64,000 nucleotides of DNA, taken from the NCBI GenBank assembly GCA_017545165.1, contig JAFWQQ010000019.1, positions 1 through 64,000 on the forward strand, written 5' to 3'. Every line of letters begins with the position of its first letter. Within the stretch, counting starts at the first letter, position 1. Under the pieces are notes generated by a model. It was given only the letters and a program-made list of their open reading frames with translations. It ran no database searches and was not told the DNA's origin. This document shows, in pieces, positions 9,069 through 16,498 of the stretch. Position numbers and translations under genes: made by a program. Source of the stretch: Oscillospiraceae bacterium (GTDB lineage: Bacteria > Bacillota > Clostridia > Oscillospirales > Oscillospiraceae).

Positions 9069-9145
9069 GCGGCGGATCTCGAAGCCCTGCAGCAAGGGGC
9101 TCTCCCCGGAAAGGACCCGATACGCAAAACGCGCCCCTTCATGCT

Positions 9146-9196
9146 ATTATCCAATAGAACCGCTTGAAATCTTTCTAAGCCGTCTTATTGGATAAT
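9146..9196. repeat. 51-bp element with 11-bp terminal inverted repeats, copy 1
   Basis: ATTATCCAATA (9146-9156) and TATTGGATAAT (9186-9196) are perfect inverted repeats around a 29-bp core (GAACCGCTTGAAATCTTTCT...). A second copy lies in the opposite orientation at 39309-39359 with almost the same core. It codes for nothing and is too small to be an insertion sequence, so it is most like a miniature mobile element. Confidence 0.7.
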
Positions 9197-9204
9197 GGTA
9201 TCAC

Positions 9205-9248
9205 ACCCCCCATGCGTGTCGACACGCTGTCCTGGGGCTTTGTCTACA
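9205..9248 (+). repeat. Partial copy of the 157-bp structured repeat
   Basis: The stretch from CACCCCCCATGCGTGTCGA to GGGCTTTGTCTAC matches the right end of the elements at 18271-18427 and 48231-48387. Only this end is present, 8 bp from the 51-bp inverted-repeat element. Confidence 0.65.
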
Positions 9249-9254
9249 CTCTAA

Positions 9255-9285
9255 AAGGGCAGGGAGCACGCAGCTCCCTGCCCTT
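9255..9285. terminator. Strong hairpin between convergent genes
   Basis: AAGGGCAGGGAGC (9255-9267) pairs perfectly with GCTCCCTGCCCTT (9273-9285). It lies between the symporter gene and the convergent coiled-coil protein gene and probably ends one or both transcripts. Confidence 0.65.
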
Positions 9286-9287
9286 CC

Positions 9288-9322
9288 TTCGGTCTTCGGC
9301 CTTCGGTCTTCGGTCTTCGGTC
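9288..9322 (+). repeat. Tandem heptamer TTCGGTC x5
   Basis: Five contiguous 7-bp units (one is TTCGGCC) immediately follow the hairpin at 9255-9285. The unit differs from the TACGAAC heptamer found elsewhere in the window but has the same period. Confidence 0.7.
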
Positions 9323-9335
9323 AGCCGAAAAGGCT

Positions 9336-10169
9336 TTATTTGTTCATCAGTTCCTCGTACAGCTCTGCGAAGCCTCTGCTTTCGCATGAAAAGAGATAGG
9401 ACGAAGTCGAAAGGTCCTTCTCCTCAAGATAGAAGCTGACGCGCTCGCCGGTGCACAGCGCGTCAAGCACGGTCTGCCGATCCTCCCTGTCAAGGAAAAC
9501 GCAGTTTCCGCCCTCATTGATGTGTCCGCTGAGGTTCACTTTTTCTCCGCTCTCTCCGATCTTCATTTTGATGCTGTAGTCGCAGGCGGAAGAGTAATAG
9601 TTCTTCACGAGATGATTTCCATATTCGTACAGCATAAAACTGATGCTGTCTTCATCGATCAGCATCCCGACATTCAGCATAGAATTCGTTGTTGCGCTGT
9701 TGCTGAAGGAGCCTTTGAAATACTTGGTGTTCCGGATATACTTATCCTCCGTCGGATCACGAAACTCGTCCACATAGAAGCAGATTTCCCACAGCGGCTC
9801 GGGCGTCGGCTCCGGAGTCGGTTCGGGCGTCGGCTCCGTCAGCGCCTGGATCTGGGCGTCTCTGGCCGCAATATCCGCATTCAGGCCTTCGATCTGGCTG
9901 GTCTTATCCGCAAGGTCGGCGGTAAGGCTCTCGATCTGGCCGTCCTTGGCCGCATTGTCGGCGCTGAGGGAGCGGATATTCTCGCTCTGCTCGGTGTTCG
10001 CCGCCGTCAGCGAACGGATGGCCTCGCGGTAGGAATTGCCGGAGGCCAGGCCGAAAACCGTGCCTCCGATCAGGAGCAGCAGCAGGAACACAGAGATGAT
10101 GATCCAGACTGTGCTTTTCGATTTGACCGGCTTGCTTTCAGCCGGAGCGAGGGAGGGATGCTGTTCCAT
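9336..10169 (-). CDS. Membrane-anchored coiled-coil protein of unknown function
   Basis: A cytoplasmic N-terminus (about 20 aa) is followed by one transmembrane helix (VWIIISVFLLLLLIGGTVFG), then about 70 residues of coiled coil made of near-repeats of about 14 residues (SLTAANTEQSENI, SLSADNAAKDGQI, SLTADLADKTSQI, GLNADIAARDAQI), a PTPEPTPEPTPEP linker, and a 150-residue extracellular domain that I do not recognise. ATG at 10169 has GAGAGG upstream and a good promoter behind it. It is probably a surface or envelope protein. Family unknown. Confidence 0.75.
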   Translation of the reverse strand: MEQHPSLAPAESKPVKSKSTVWIIISVFLLLLLIGGTVFGLASGNSYREAIRSLTAANTEQSENIRSLSADNAAKDGQIESLTADLADKTSQIEGLNADIAARDAQIQALTEPTPEPTPEPTPEPLWEICFYVDEFRDPTEDKYIRNTKYFKGSFSNSATTNSMLNVGMLIDEDSISFMLYEYGNHLVKNYYSSACDYSIKMKIGESGEKVNLSGHINEGGNCVFLDREDRQTVLDALCTGERVSFYLEEKDLSTSSYLFSCESRGFAELYEELMNK

Positions 10170-10258
10170 GGCGGACGCCTCTCTTTCTTTGATCCTTTTG
10201 CGCTCCCCTGAGCGCCGAAACGGGTCGTGCCGGGGCGGGTCTTTCCTCAGGCATGCAG

Positions 10259-10288
10259 AGTATAGCGTGTTCCCGCGTTTTCTGTCAA
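10259..10288 (-). promoter_or_regulatory. Promoter for the coiled-coil protein gene
   Basis: On the minus strand TTGACA (10283-10288) and TATACT (10259-10264) are 18 bp apart, about 90 nt before the start codon. Confidence 0.65.
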
Positions 10289-10411
10289 GAGCACAGCGGC
10301 GTCAAGGCGCGACTATGCAAGCCCTGTCTGCCCGGAGCCGCTTCCTGTCGAAGCTTCGCCCGCTTTCGCCGGGCATTCCGCGGCGCTGCGAGGGGAGGCT
10401 CGCACCCACAT

Positions 10412-10453
10412 AAAGGAAAAACCACCCTGCGGACGGTTTCTGCCCGCAGGGTG
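10412..10453 (-). terminator. Terminator of the 109-residue membrane protein gene
   Basis: CACCCTGCGG (10423-10432) pairs with CCGCAGGGTG (10444-10453); on the minus strand the stem is followed by GGTTTTTCC. The remaining bases from 10170 to 10531 hold the promoter at 10259 and no further gene. Confidence 0.7.
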
Positions 10454-10531
10454 CTTCGTTTAAGGATTTTATTTGCCGGACGTCCGGGACAGCGAGCCGC
10501 CGCCTGTCCCCTCTCTTCCTTTATCGGCAGC

Positions 10532-10861
10532 TTAGACTCTTTTTCTGATCTGCGTGGCGCCGAGTACCGTAATGACCAGATATTCCACCACGAGCAGGGC
10601 ATACCGGCCTCGGATGAAGAAAAAGTCCGTGGCGTTGACTCTGCTGGCCGCCGCCGCAACGACTCGCCCGTTTCCGATCAAAGACAGGAGCTCCAGGACG
10701 ACGCCGAGGGCAAAAACGCCCCAAGCCGCTGTGCGGTATTTCTTTGAGACTTTTGCAGCGGTGAATACCGCGGCGAGAAAAATCACCAGGGGGATCAGGG
10801 CTGCGCCGAGGGTCGAGGACACGAGATACGTATCGGTGAACTCTTGGATGATCTCTTTCAT
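10532..10861 (-). CDS. Small membrane protein, 109 aa, unknown function
   Basis: Three hydrophobic helices are visible: STLGAALIPLVIFLAAVFTAA, then GVFALGVVLELLSLIG, then ALLVVEYLVITVLGA, with a basic C-terminus (RKRV). ATG at 10861 follows AAGGAG. It is a single gene between a promoter carrying a Fur-box-like palindrome (10983-10997) and a terminator (10412-10453). If the Fur site is real, expression would follow iron level. Family unknown. Confidence 0.65.
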   Translation of the reverse strand: MKEIIQEFTDTYLVSSTLGAALIPLVIFLAAVFTAAKVSKKYRTAAWGVFALGVVLELLSLIGNGRVVAAAASRVNATDFFFIRGRYALLVVEYLVITVLGATQIRKRV

Positions 10862-10982
10862 GGAGACGCTCTCCTTTCTCTCTCAGGACAGGACGAGAAG
10901 GATCATCGGATGGCAAGATCCATCGAGGATTCGATTGATTTCACCGCCAGAGGACACAAGAAAAATCGATCCTTTTCTCTAT

Positions 10983-11017
10983 TGACAATCATTATCATAT
11001 CTTTTCTTCCCTGTCAA
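10983..11017 (-). promoter_or_regulatory. Promoter with a Fur-box-like palindrome
   Basis: TGACAATCATTATCA (10983-10997) matches the 7-1-7 Fur consensus TGATAATNATTATCA at 14 of the 15 positions when read on either strand. On the minus strand TTGACA (11012-11017) and GATAAT (10991-10996, 15-bp spacing) form a promoter whose -10 is covered by the palindrome, as expected for a Fur-repressed gene. The target would be the 109-residue membrane protein. Confidence 0.5.
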
Positions 11018-11121
11018 TCCCTCTTCGCCCGGCGCCGCTCCGGCAAGCGTCATCCCGGCTCAACGGGAACGCCGGTATCTGCCGGAGGGCTTGAAACATT
11101 CACAGTTTATTCAAATTTTTC

Positions 11122-11150
11122 TTGCCACGGCTTTGTCCAAGTAGTATATT
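11122..11150 (+). promoter_or_regulatory. Promoter for the Dabb-YkvI operon
   Basis: TTGCCA (11122-11127), 17-bp spacer, TATATT (11145-11150). The roughly 65-nt leader contains a GC-rich hairpin (about 11161-11200); I could not match it to a known riboswitch. Confidence 0.65.
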
Positions 11151-11224
11151 AAATGCATAATCCGCCGCAGGTCCCGGCGCAAGCCCGGATCCCGCGGCAA
11201 ATAACCGGAAAGGGGTGCTGCCTT

Positions 11225-11512
11225 TTGACCCACTATGTCCTGCTGAAGCTCGCTCCCGGCTCGGATCTTGACGCCGTGGAACAGCGCGTAAGAAAAACCT
11301 ATCAGGAGCTTGACGAAGCTCTGCCCTTCCTGCATGAGCCCCGTGTGTTCCGCAGCTGTGTCCAGAGGGATTCCAACGCCGACATCATGGCTGTTATCGA
11401 GCTGGACGGGGAAGAATTCCTCAAGCCCTATCTGACCCACCCCCTGCATCTGCAAATGGCGGGAGATCTGAAGGACACCGTGATCGGACGGACCTCCTTC
11501 GACCACAAATAA
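11225..11512 (+). CDS. Stress-responsive alpha/beta-barrel (Dabb) domain protein
   Basis: A 95-residue protein beginning (M)THYVLLKLAPGSD, with the HPLHLQMAGDLKDTVIGRTSFD ending typical of small dimeric Dabb ferredoxin-like proteins. Their function is mostly unknown; many act on small aromatic or polyketide-like molecules. The TTG at 11225 fits the family's length and has AAAGGGG about 10 nt upstream; an in-frame ATG at 11153 would add a poor extension lying just after the -10 box. It is cotranscribed with ykvI 25 bp downstream. Confidence 0.75.
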   Translation: MTHYVLLKLAPGSDLDAVEQRVRKTYQELDEALPFLHEPRVFRSCVQRDSNADIMAVIELDGEEFLKPYLTHPLHLQMAGDLKDTVIGRTSFDHK

Positions 11513-11537
11513 AGCCTGAGAAAGAGAGGAAAAAAAC

Positions 11538-12668
11538 ATGAAGAAAAAAGGGATATTTGCCGCATCGTTCATCGGCGTCGCCTCCGTGTGGCTGGGCGGC
11601 CACTTCGGCCCCGGCTTCGCCACCGGCGCCTTCAGCGCCCAGTATTATGAAAAATACGGCTGGATCGGCCTGGTGATGCCCCTGCTGGCCATGCTCATCA
11701 CCGGCGGCGTCATGTTCTACATGGTGGAGTTTGCCCGCAGCAAGGGCACCACGAACTACCGCTCCTTTGTCCAGTCCGCCTTTGGCAGCGAGGCCTTCGG
11801 CAAGGTCATGGTCGTCTTCTATGACATCCTGTTCATCGGCACCGTCATCGGCGCCGGCGGCCTCGCCGTGGCCGGCGAAGCCAACATCCTCGGCAAGGTC
11901 TATCAAATCAGCTTCTGGGGAGCCGCGATCCCGACCATCATTGTGGCCGCGCTCCTGTGCCTCTACGGCTCCAAGCTGGTGGCCCGCTCCTCCAAGTACA
12001 TGATGTACGCCATCGTCGTCATCGTGCTGCTGATCTTCGTTCTGAGCTGCGCCTCCGGCAAGCCCGACTATGCCGCCGCCTTCAAGGCGCCTCCCATCGA
12101 GCAGAACAACACCCTGCTCAACGCCATCTGGAAGGCCATCCTCTACGGCTGCTTCCAGTCCACCATCGCCTTCAACGTCATGTCCGTCTCCGACCTGCTG
12201 GAGAGCAGAGCGGAGACCAAGAAGGCCATCATCGTCGGCTACATCGTCACCGTGATCCTGATGATCGCCATTGCCGCCACCCTCTTCGGCTACATCCCCA
12301 GCAATCCCGATATCATCAACCTGGGCAAGACCCCCGTTCCCATGATGGCCGTGATCATGGGTCTGCAGAAGCCCTGGCTGACCATCATCTTCGTCATTCT
12401 CATGACCTTCGCCGTGCTGACCAGCGCCGCCGGCATTGCCAACGCGGGCTGTGTCCGCTTTGACCGGCTCTTCTCCGGCATCAAGAACGTCCAGCTCCGC
12501 CGCGCCATCATCACCGCGATCCTGCTGGGCATCGCCGCCTTCGGCGCATGGCTGGATATGGAGAAGCTGACCAAGACCGTCACCACCTACATCGGCTACG
12601 CCGGTATCCTGGGCCTGGTCATCCCCGCCTTCACCATCGTCCGCTCCAAGCTCAAGAAGGAGCAGTGA
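11538..12668 (+). CDS. YkvI-family membrane protein (APC/LeuT-fold transporter relative)
   Basis: A 376-residue protein with about ten hydrophobic helices. GGHFGPGFATGAFS at the start and the IGAGGLAVAGEANILG region match the YkvI family of predicted APC-superfamily transporters with unknown substrate. RBS AGAGAGGAAAA precedes ATG 11538. It is the second gene of an operon with the Dabb protein and ends at a strong terminator (12711-12744). Confidence 0.8.
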   Translation: MKKKGIFAASFIGVASVWLGGHFGPGFATGAFSAQYYEKYGWIGLVMPLLAMLITGGVMFYMVEFARSKGTTNYRSFVQSAFGSEAFGKVMVVFYDILFIGTVIGAGGLAVAGEANILGKVYQISFWGAAIPTIIVAALLCLYGSKLVARSSKYMMYAIVVIVLLIFVLSCASGKPDYAAAFKAPPIEQNNTLLNAIWKAILYGCFQSTIAFNVMSVSDLLESRAETKKAIIVGYIVTVILMIAIAATLFGYIPSNPDIINLGKTPVPMMAVIMGLQKPWLTIIFVILMTFAVLTSAAGIANAGCVRFDRLFSGIKNVQLRRAIITAILLGIAAFGAWLDMEKLTKTVTTYIGYAGILGLVIPAFTIVRSKLKKEQ

Positions 12669-12710
12669 TTCCTCTGCGGCGGCCGCGCCGCATCCCCACA
12701 TCATAGAAAG

Positions 12711-12747
12711 CCCGCCCGCAGACCAGAATCTGCGGGCGGGTTTTCTT
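12711..12747 (+). terminator. Intrinsic terminator after ykvI-like gene
   Basis: CCCGCCCGCAGA (12711-12722) pairs perfectly with TCTGCGGGCGGG (12729-12740), followed by TTTTCTTT. Confidence 0.9.
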
Positions 12748-12809
12748 TCCTGAATACGAACAGCGAATTTGTCGGTTTGATCGCGGACCCTTCTGCCCGG
12801 CTTGTCCTC

Positions 12810-13607
12810 TCAGCGTCTGGCCTGCTTTTGGCGGAGGGTGAGGGAGTCGGCGATCATGGCGATGAACTCCGAATTCGTGGGCTTGCCCTTGATGTTCGAC
12901 ACCGTGTAGCCGAAATACTTCTGCAGCACCTCGATGTCGCCCCGGTCCCAGGCCACCTCGATGGCGTGGCGGATGGCCCGCTCCACCCGGCTGGGGGTGG
13001 TGGAGTAGCGCTTGGCCACCTCGGGGTAAAGCACCTTGGTGACGGCGTTGATGATGTCCATGTCCTGAATGGTGAGGATGATGGCCTCCCGCAGGTACTG
13101 GTAACCCTTGATGTGGGCGGGGACGCCGATCTCGTGGATGATCTCGGTGACGGTGGCCTCCAGGTCCGCCTCCTGGCGGCTCTGCCGGGCGGCGGCGCCG
13201 CAGTCGATGCCCTCGGAGACCGGGGCCTCCCCCTGGGCGGCGCTGAGCTGGCGCACCCGCTGCAGCAGCGCCGACGCGTCGCAGGGCTTGGGAATGAAAT
13301 AGGCGGCGCCCAGAGCGGCGCAGTCCGCCACGACCTTGCTGTTGATGAAGCCGGACAGCACGATCACCGGGCAGGCACAGCCCGTCTCCGGCAGGCGGCG
13401 CAGCACCTCCAGCCCGTCCAGCCGGGGCAGCACCAGGTCCAGCAGCAGCACGTCCGGCCGCAGCTCCCGGAGCCTGGTCAGGGCCTCCGGCCCGTCGGCG
13501 GCGGTCCCGATGAGCTCCATGTCCCGTTCGGCACGGAAGGTCTCCTCCAAAAGCTTTGCAAACTCGGGATTGGCGTCAGCCAGCAGGATGCGGATTTTGG
13601 TTTCCAT
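12810..13607 (-). CDS. spo0A: Sporulation master regulator Spo0A
   Basis: The N-terminal receiver has the phosphoacceptor Asp57 in [13 protein letters not shown] and the conserved Lys in FIPKPCD. The C-terminal DNA-binding domain carries the Spo0A recognition helix region [15 protein letters not shown], then [24 protein letters not shown]. The length (265 aa) is standard. Phosphorylated Spo0A binds TGTCGAA boxes and starts sporulation. In the acidic pocket the usual Asp-Asp pair reads Asp11-Ala12 (ADAN), which might weaken Mg2+ binding. The gene stands alone, away from its usual neighbour spoIVB, which is at 39.4 kb. Three 0A boxes lie upstream. Confidence 0.97.
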   Translation of the reverse strand: METKIRILLADANPEFAKLLEETFRAERDMELIGTAADGPEALTRLRELRPDVLLLDLVLPRLDGLEVLRRLPETGCACPVIVLSGFINSKVVADCAALGAAYFIPKPCDASALLQRVRQLSAAQGEAPVSEGIDCGAAARQSRQEADLEATVTEIIHEIGVPAHIKGYQYLREAIILTIQDMDIINAVTKVLYPEVAKRYSTTPSRVERAIRHAIEVAWDRGDIEVLQKYFGYTVSNIKGKPTNSEFIAMIADSLTLRQKQARR

Positions 13608-13749
13608 AACTTTTTCCTCCCATCATAGCGGTATGCGGATCGTTCAAAACTTTCGAACGCATTTTCTCCGTTAAGTCGCATGAATTTTACCATAGCTGAC
13701 ACTTGCGCAACAACAGAAACCCGTCGAAAACCGCAGGCTTCTTGTTGAC

Positions 13750-13835
13750 ATAATATCGGATTATTCTCCCTGTAACAAGACCATTCGACATAGTATTCCA
13801 TGTTTTTATTTTTGCTTTTGTCGAATTATGTCGAA
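13750..13835 (-). promoter_or_regulatory. spo0A promoter with three 0A boxes
   Basis: On the minus strand TTGTTA (13773-13778) and TATTAT (13750-13755) are 17 bp apart. A TGTCGAA box ends 5 bp upstream of the -35 (13784-13790) and two opposite-facing boxes, TGTCGAA at 13819-13825 and 13829-13835, lie 28-40 bp further upstream with 10-bp periodicity. The arrangement fits direct autoregulation of spo0A. Confidence 0.75.
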
Positions 13836-13844
13836 TCCGGGGGC

Positions 13845-13872
13845 AAAGAAAAAGCCGGAACGCAGGTTCCGG
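13845..13872 (-). terminator. Terminator of the barnase-like gene
   Basis: CCGGAAC (13855-13861) pairs with GTTCCGG (13866-13872); on the minus strand it is followed by CTTTTTCTTT (13854-13845). Confidence 0.8.
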
Positions 13873-13877
13873 TTTCT

Positions 13878-14423
13878 TCAGGGTTCGCCATGAAGGAGCT
13901 GGAAGCTCTCGTAATGGTCCCCGGTATAATAGATCAGGCCGTCGTTGGAAAAAACGATCCGTTCCGCTCCCCGGGATCGGGCTCCCAGGGTGTTGATGTC
14001 GCACTCGGTCCAGGTCCGGCCCTTGGCGCTTGGCAGCCGGCCCTCCCGGTTGCCGAAGCGGTCTCCCCCGATGCATTTGCCGGGGCAGTACTTCTCCAGA
14101 GAGCCGCCCTCCCAGCCGGCGGCCTGGGCCTCCTCCTTGGTGATGAAGTTGGGGGGCAGGTGCCCGTAGGCGATCAGATAGGCGCAGACGTCCTCCTTGG
14201 TGGTATACGAGCCGTCCTCATCCGGGACCGTCTCCGCCGGGGCGGGATCCGGCTCTTCCTGCGCTGGAGCAGGGGCGGAGCCGGGCTCATCCTCCAGCAG
14301 CCTCAGCAGCTCTTGCTGGAGCGGCGTGCCTGCGGCGCCCGGTATATCCACGCAGCCGCAGAGCAGAGAGGCCAGCAGGCCCAACAGCAGCAGAAGCGCC
14401 GTCCATTTTTTCACGTTCACCAT
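13878..14423 (-). CDS. Barnase-type extracellular ribonuclease, putative lipoprotein
   Basis: The last 110 residues align well with barnase: Lys96 in NFITKEEAQ, the CIGGDRFGNREGRLP segment, Glu140 in TWTECDIN (barnase Glu73), Arg155 in GAERIVFSND (Arg87) and His170 in TGDHYESF (His102). All catalytic residues are present, so it should cleave RNA. The N-terminus is a signal peptide ending LLCGC (probable lipidated Cys24), followed by a Pro/Glu-rich linker, so the enzyme is displayed outside the cell. No barstar gene is adjacent. ATG at 14423 has AAGGAA upstream. Confidence 0.9.
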   Translation of the reverse strand: MVNVKKWTALLLLLGLLASLLCGCVDIPGAAGTPLQQELLRLLEDEPGSAPAPAQEEPDPAPAETVPDEDGSYTTKEDVCAYLIAYGHLPPNFITKEEAQAAGWEGGSLEKYCPGKCIGGDRFGNREGRLPSAKGRTWTECDINTLGARSRGAERIVFSNDGLIYYTGDHYESFQLLHGEP

Positions 14424-14490
14424 GTTTTCCGTTCCTTTCGGGGCATGATAGGATCAGTTTAGCACATTTCTCCGCCCGGCGCAAGGGATC

Positions 14491-14519
14491 TTGCCAGCGC
14501 GGCGAGAGTATGATACAAT
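14491..14519 (+). promoter_or_regulatory. Promoter for the propeller lipoprotein gene
   Basis: TTGCCA (14491-14496), 17-bp spacer, TACAAT (14514-14519). It lies divergent from the barnase-like gene and overlaps an upstream in-frame ATG, supporting the later start at 14552. Confidence 0.7.
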
Positions 14520-14551
14520 TTTCTTATCCGAGAGACAGAGAGGAAAGACCT

Positions 14552-15601
14552 ATGAGAGCACGCTTGATCCTGACGGCGCTGCTGCTGGCGGCGCTGCTGC
14601 TGAGCGCCTGCGGCCTGCAGCGGGAAGAGGCGCCGATGCCCAGCCCGGTCCCCACGCCGGAGCCCAGTCCCGTCGTCGTGACGCCGGAGGTGCGGGAAAT
14701 CACCGCGCCGGATCCGGAGGAGTCCCGGGCCATGGCCATGGTGCTGAACGCCAACCGCGTCGCGGTGACGGAGGACGCGCTCTATTGCTATGATTTCGAC
14801 GAAAACTGGCTTCCGGTCCTGGCCCGGTACAGCCGGGAGGACGGGAGCCTGGACGGGTTCACCGTGCTGGCCGAGGGCTGCGTGCCCGAATATCTCTGCG
14901 AAAGCGAGGGCTGGCTCTTTTACATCGACCGCAGCAGCGGCGCCCTGGAACGGGTGTCGACCGAAGGCGGGGAGCGCCACACCCTGCACCTGGGGCCCTG
15001 CCGCTGGCTCTGCCTGAAGGAGGGGCTGCTGTACTTCTGCGACGGGAGGGGGCGCTTCCTCTCCCTGGAGCCCAGGACCCGGGTGCTGACCCAGCTGCTC
15101 GCCGGCCCCTGCGCCTTCGCCTACCCCCTGGAGGGCGGCGTGCTCTGGCGGGAGCAGGACAGCGGCGACATCTGCTTTACCGATGGGGAGACCGGCGGGG
15201 TCCGGATCCTGTGCTCCGGCGCGCCGTCGAACCCGCTGCTGTTGAAAAACCGACTCTGGTACCGGAGCGGGAACGGGGTGTACAGCGTGGATCTGACGGG
15301 CGAACAGCCCCGGAGCTATCCCCTGCCGGAGACGGACGGAGCCGTGGAGCTGCTGCCCGTGGACGGGGATCTGTACCTGCGGGGCATCCGGGAGACGGAC
15401 GGCCCGGTCCAGTGGGAGGGATACCCGGAGGGGCCCTTCGAATACCTGCCCCGGGGCTACCGGATCTGCGACTGGCTGGGAGAGGCGCTCCGGGTAGACA
15501 CGGTCTATGAGCCCGACGGGCGCATCCGCTGCTACCTGCTGCAGGACGAGGAGGGAAACGCGCTCCGCTTCCTGGCGGGACACGTAGAGCCGGAAACGTG
15601 A
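14552..15601 (+). CDS. DUF5050-like beta-propeller lipoprotein
   Basis: The signal peptide ends LLLSACG (lipobox, Cys lipidated), followed by a Pro-rich linker. The remaining ~300 residues show repeats in which short strands with aromatic residues (LYCYDFDENW, GWLFYIDRSSG, EGLLYFCDGRG, NRLWYRSGNGVYSVDL) alternate with turns, as in DUF5050 or propeller-like surface proteins. No catalytic motif is seen. ATG at 14552 follows GAGAGGAAAGA and the promoter lies directly before it. A GC hairpin (15611-15634) follows the stop. Confidence 0.75.
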   Translation: MRARLILTALLLAALLLSACGLQREEAPMPSPVPTPEPSPVVVTPEVREITAPDPEESRAMAMVLNANRVAVTEDALYCYDFDENWLPVLARYSREDGSLDGFTVLAEGCVPEYLCESEGWLFYIDRSSGALERVSTEGGERHTLHLGPCRWLCLKEGLLYFCDGRGRFLSLEPRTRVLTQLLAGPCAFAYPLEGGVLWREQDSGDICFTDGETGGVRILCSGAPSNPLLLKNRLWYRSGNGVYSVDLTGEQPRSYPLPETDGAVELLPVDGDLYLRGIRETDGPVQWEGYPEGPFEYLPRGYRICDWLGEALRVDTVYEPDGRIRCYLLQDEEGNALRFLAGHVEPET

Positions 15602-15610
15602 AAGACGCAA

Positions 15611-15634
15611 AGGAGCCGGGGAAACCCGGCTCCT
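15611..15634 (+). terminator. Hairpin after the propeller lipoprotein gene
   Basis: AGGAGCCGGG and CCCGGCTCCT form a 10-bp stem around a GAAA loop; the U-tract is missing, so it may work weakly or with Rho-like help. Confidence 0.5.
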
Positions 15635-15654
15635 CAGGCTGTCGACAAAGCCCA

Positions 15655-15723
15655 TACTACGAACTACGAACTGCGAACTACGAACTACGAACTGCGAACT
15701 ACGGACTGCGAACTGCGAACTAC
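15655..15723 (+). repeat. TACGAAC/TGCGAAC heptamer repeat, locus 1
   Basis: About nine 7-bp units of TACGAAC and variant TGCGAAC fill the gap between two convergent genes and run into the last codons of the hydrolase gene. Confidence 0.8.
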
Positions 15724-16334
15724 CGCGCCGGGCAGCGGAGCACCGCCGTCACCGGGGTCTCCAGCTCCTCCGGACGCAGCTCATTGCCGTCCAGCCGCAG
15801 CACCCGCTCCTGCCGCTGCAGGAAGGGCTCCACCGGGCCGATCACATCATAGCCGAAGCCCGGCCCCCGATAGTGCATGGGCACGGTGATCCGGGCGCCG
15901 ATGGCCTCCGCCAGCTCCGCGGCGGTCTCGGGCCCGATGGTGTAGTGCCCGCCCACGGGGATCAGCAGCAGGTCCACCCTGCCCAGGGCGGCCAGCTGCT
16001 CCGCGCTGAGCATGTGGCCCAGGTCCCCCAGGTGGACAAGGCGCAGGCCCTCCGCCTCCAGGATGTGCACGGTGTTGGGCCCCCGCAGGGCGCCGCCCTG
16101 CTCGTCGTGGAAGGTTTCCAGGGTCGAGACCCGGACGCCGCAGGGCTTGCCGCTGAGCCGGGCCGCCTCCCGATATCCGTGGTCCCGATGGCCGTGGCTG
16201 CAGAGCACCAGGTCCGCCGTCACCCGGGGAAGCTTGAGCCCCGGCACACTGCCCGGGGCGTAGGGATCCAAAAGCACAGAGCCCTCCGCCGTCTCCGCCA
16301 GAAAACAGGAATGTCCTAACCAAGTGAGCTTCAT
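15720..16334 (-). CDS. Metal-dependent hydrolase (metallo-beta-lactamase fold, UPF0173-like)
   Basis: Starts MKLTWLGHSCFLAET as in UPF0173-type hydrolases and has the metal-binding SHGHRDHG (HxHxDH) motif at about residue 50, a further metal His/Asp in LVHLGDLGH, and HYTIGPETAAE and VPMHYR near the end. The substrate is unknown. The 204-residue length is slightly below the family average of about 225. ATG at 16334 follows AAGGAGGAG. The last bases overlap the heptamer repeat at 15655-15723, suggesting that the C-terminus was reshaped by the repeat. Confidence 0.85.
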   Translation of the reverse strand: MKLTWLGHSCFLAETAEGSVLLDPYAPGSVPGLKLPRVTADLVLCSHGHRDHGYREAARLSGKPCGVRVSTLETFHDEQGGALRGPNTVHILEAEGLRLVHLGDLGHMLSAEQLAALGRVDLLLIPVGGHYTIGPETAAELAEAIGARITVPMHYRGPGFGYDVIGPVEPFLQRQERVLRLDGNELRPEELETPVTAVLRCPAR

Positions 16335-16427
16335 TGCACGCTCCTCCTTTGCCGTTCTTGGGTCCATTATAGCAGGGCTTTTGCCGGAGGGCAACAGGGA
16401 AGGCCCGGGAAGCGGAGAAAAAGGGAG

Positions 16428-16456
16428 TTGACCCGGAGAAGGCAAAATGATATGAT
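16428..16456 (+). promoter_or_regulatory. Promoter for the two VanY-type peptidase genes
   Basis: TTGACC (16428-16433), 17-bp spacer, TATGAT (16451-16456); about 40 nt before the first start codon. Confidence 0.75.
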
Positions 16457-16498
16457 AAAAGGTACCAAAGTCATTCTTGTATTCCGGAGGAAACGATT

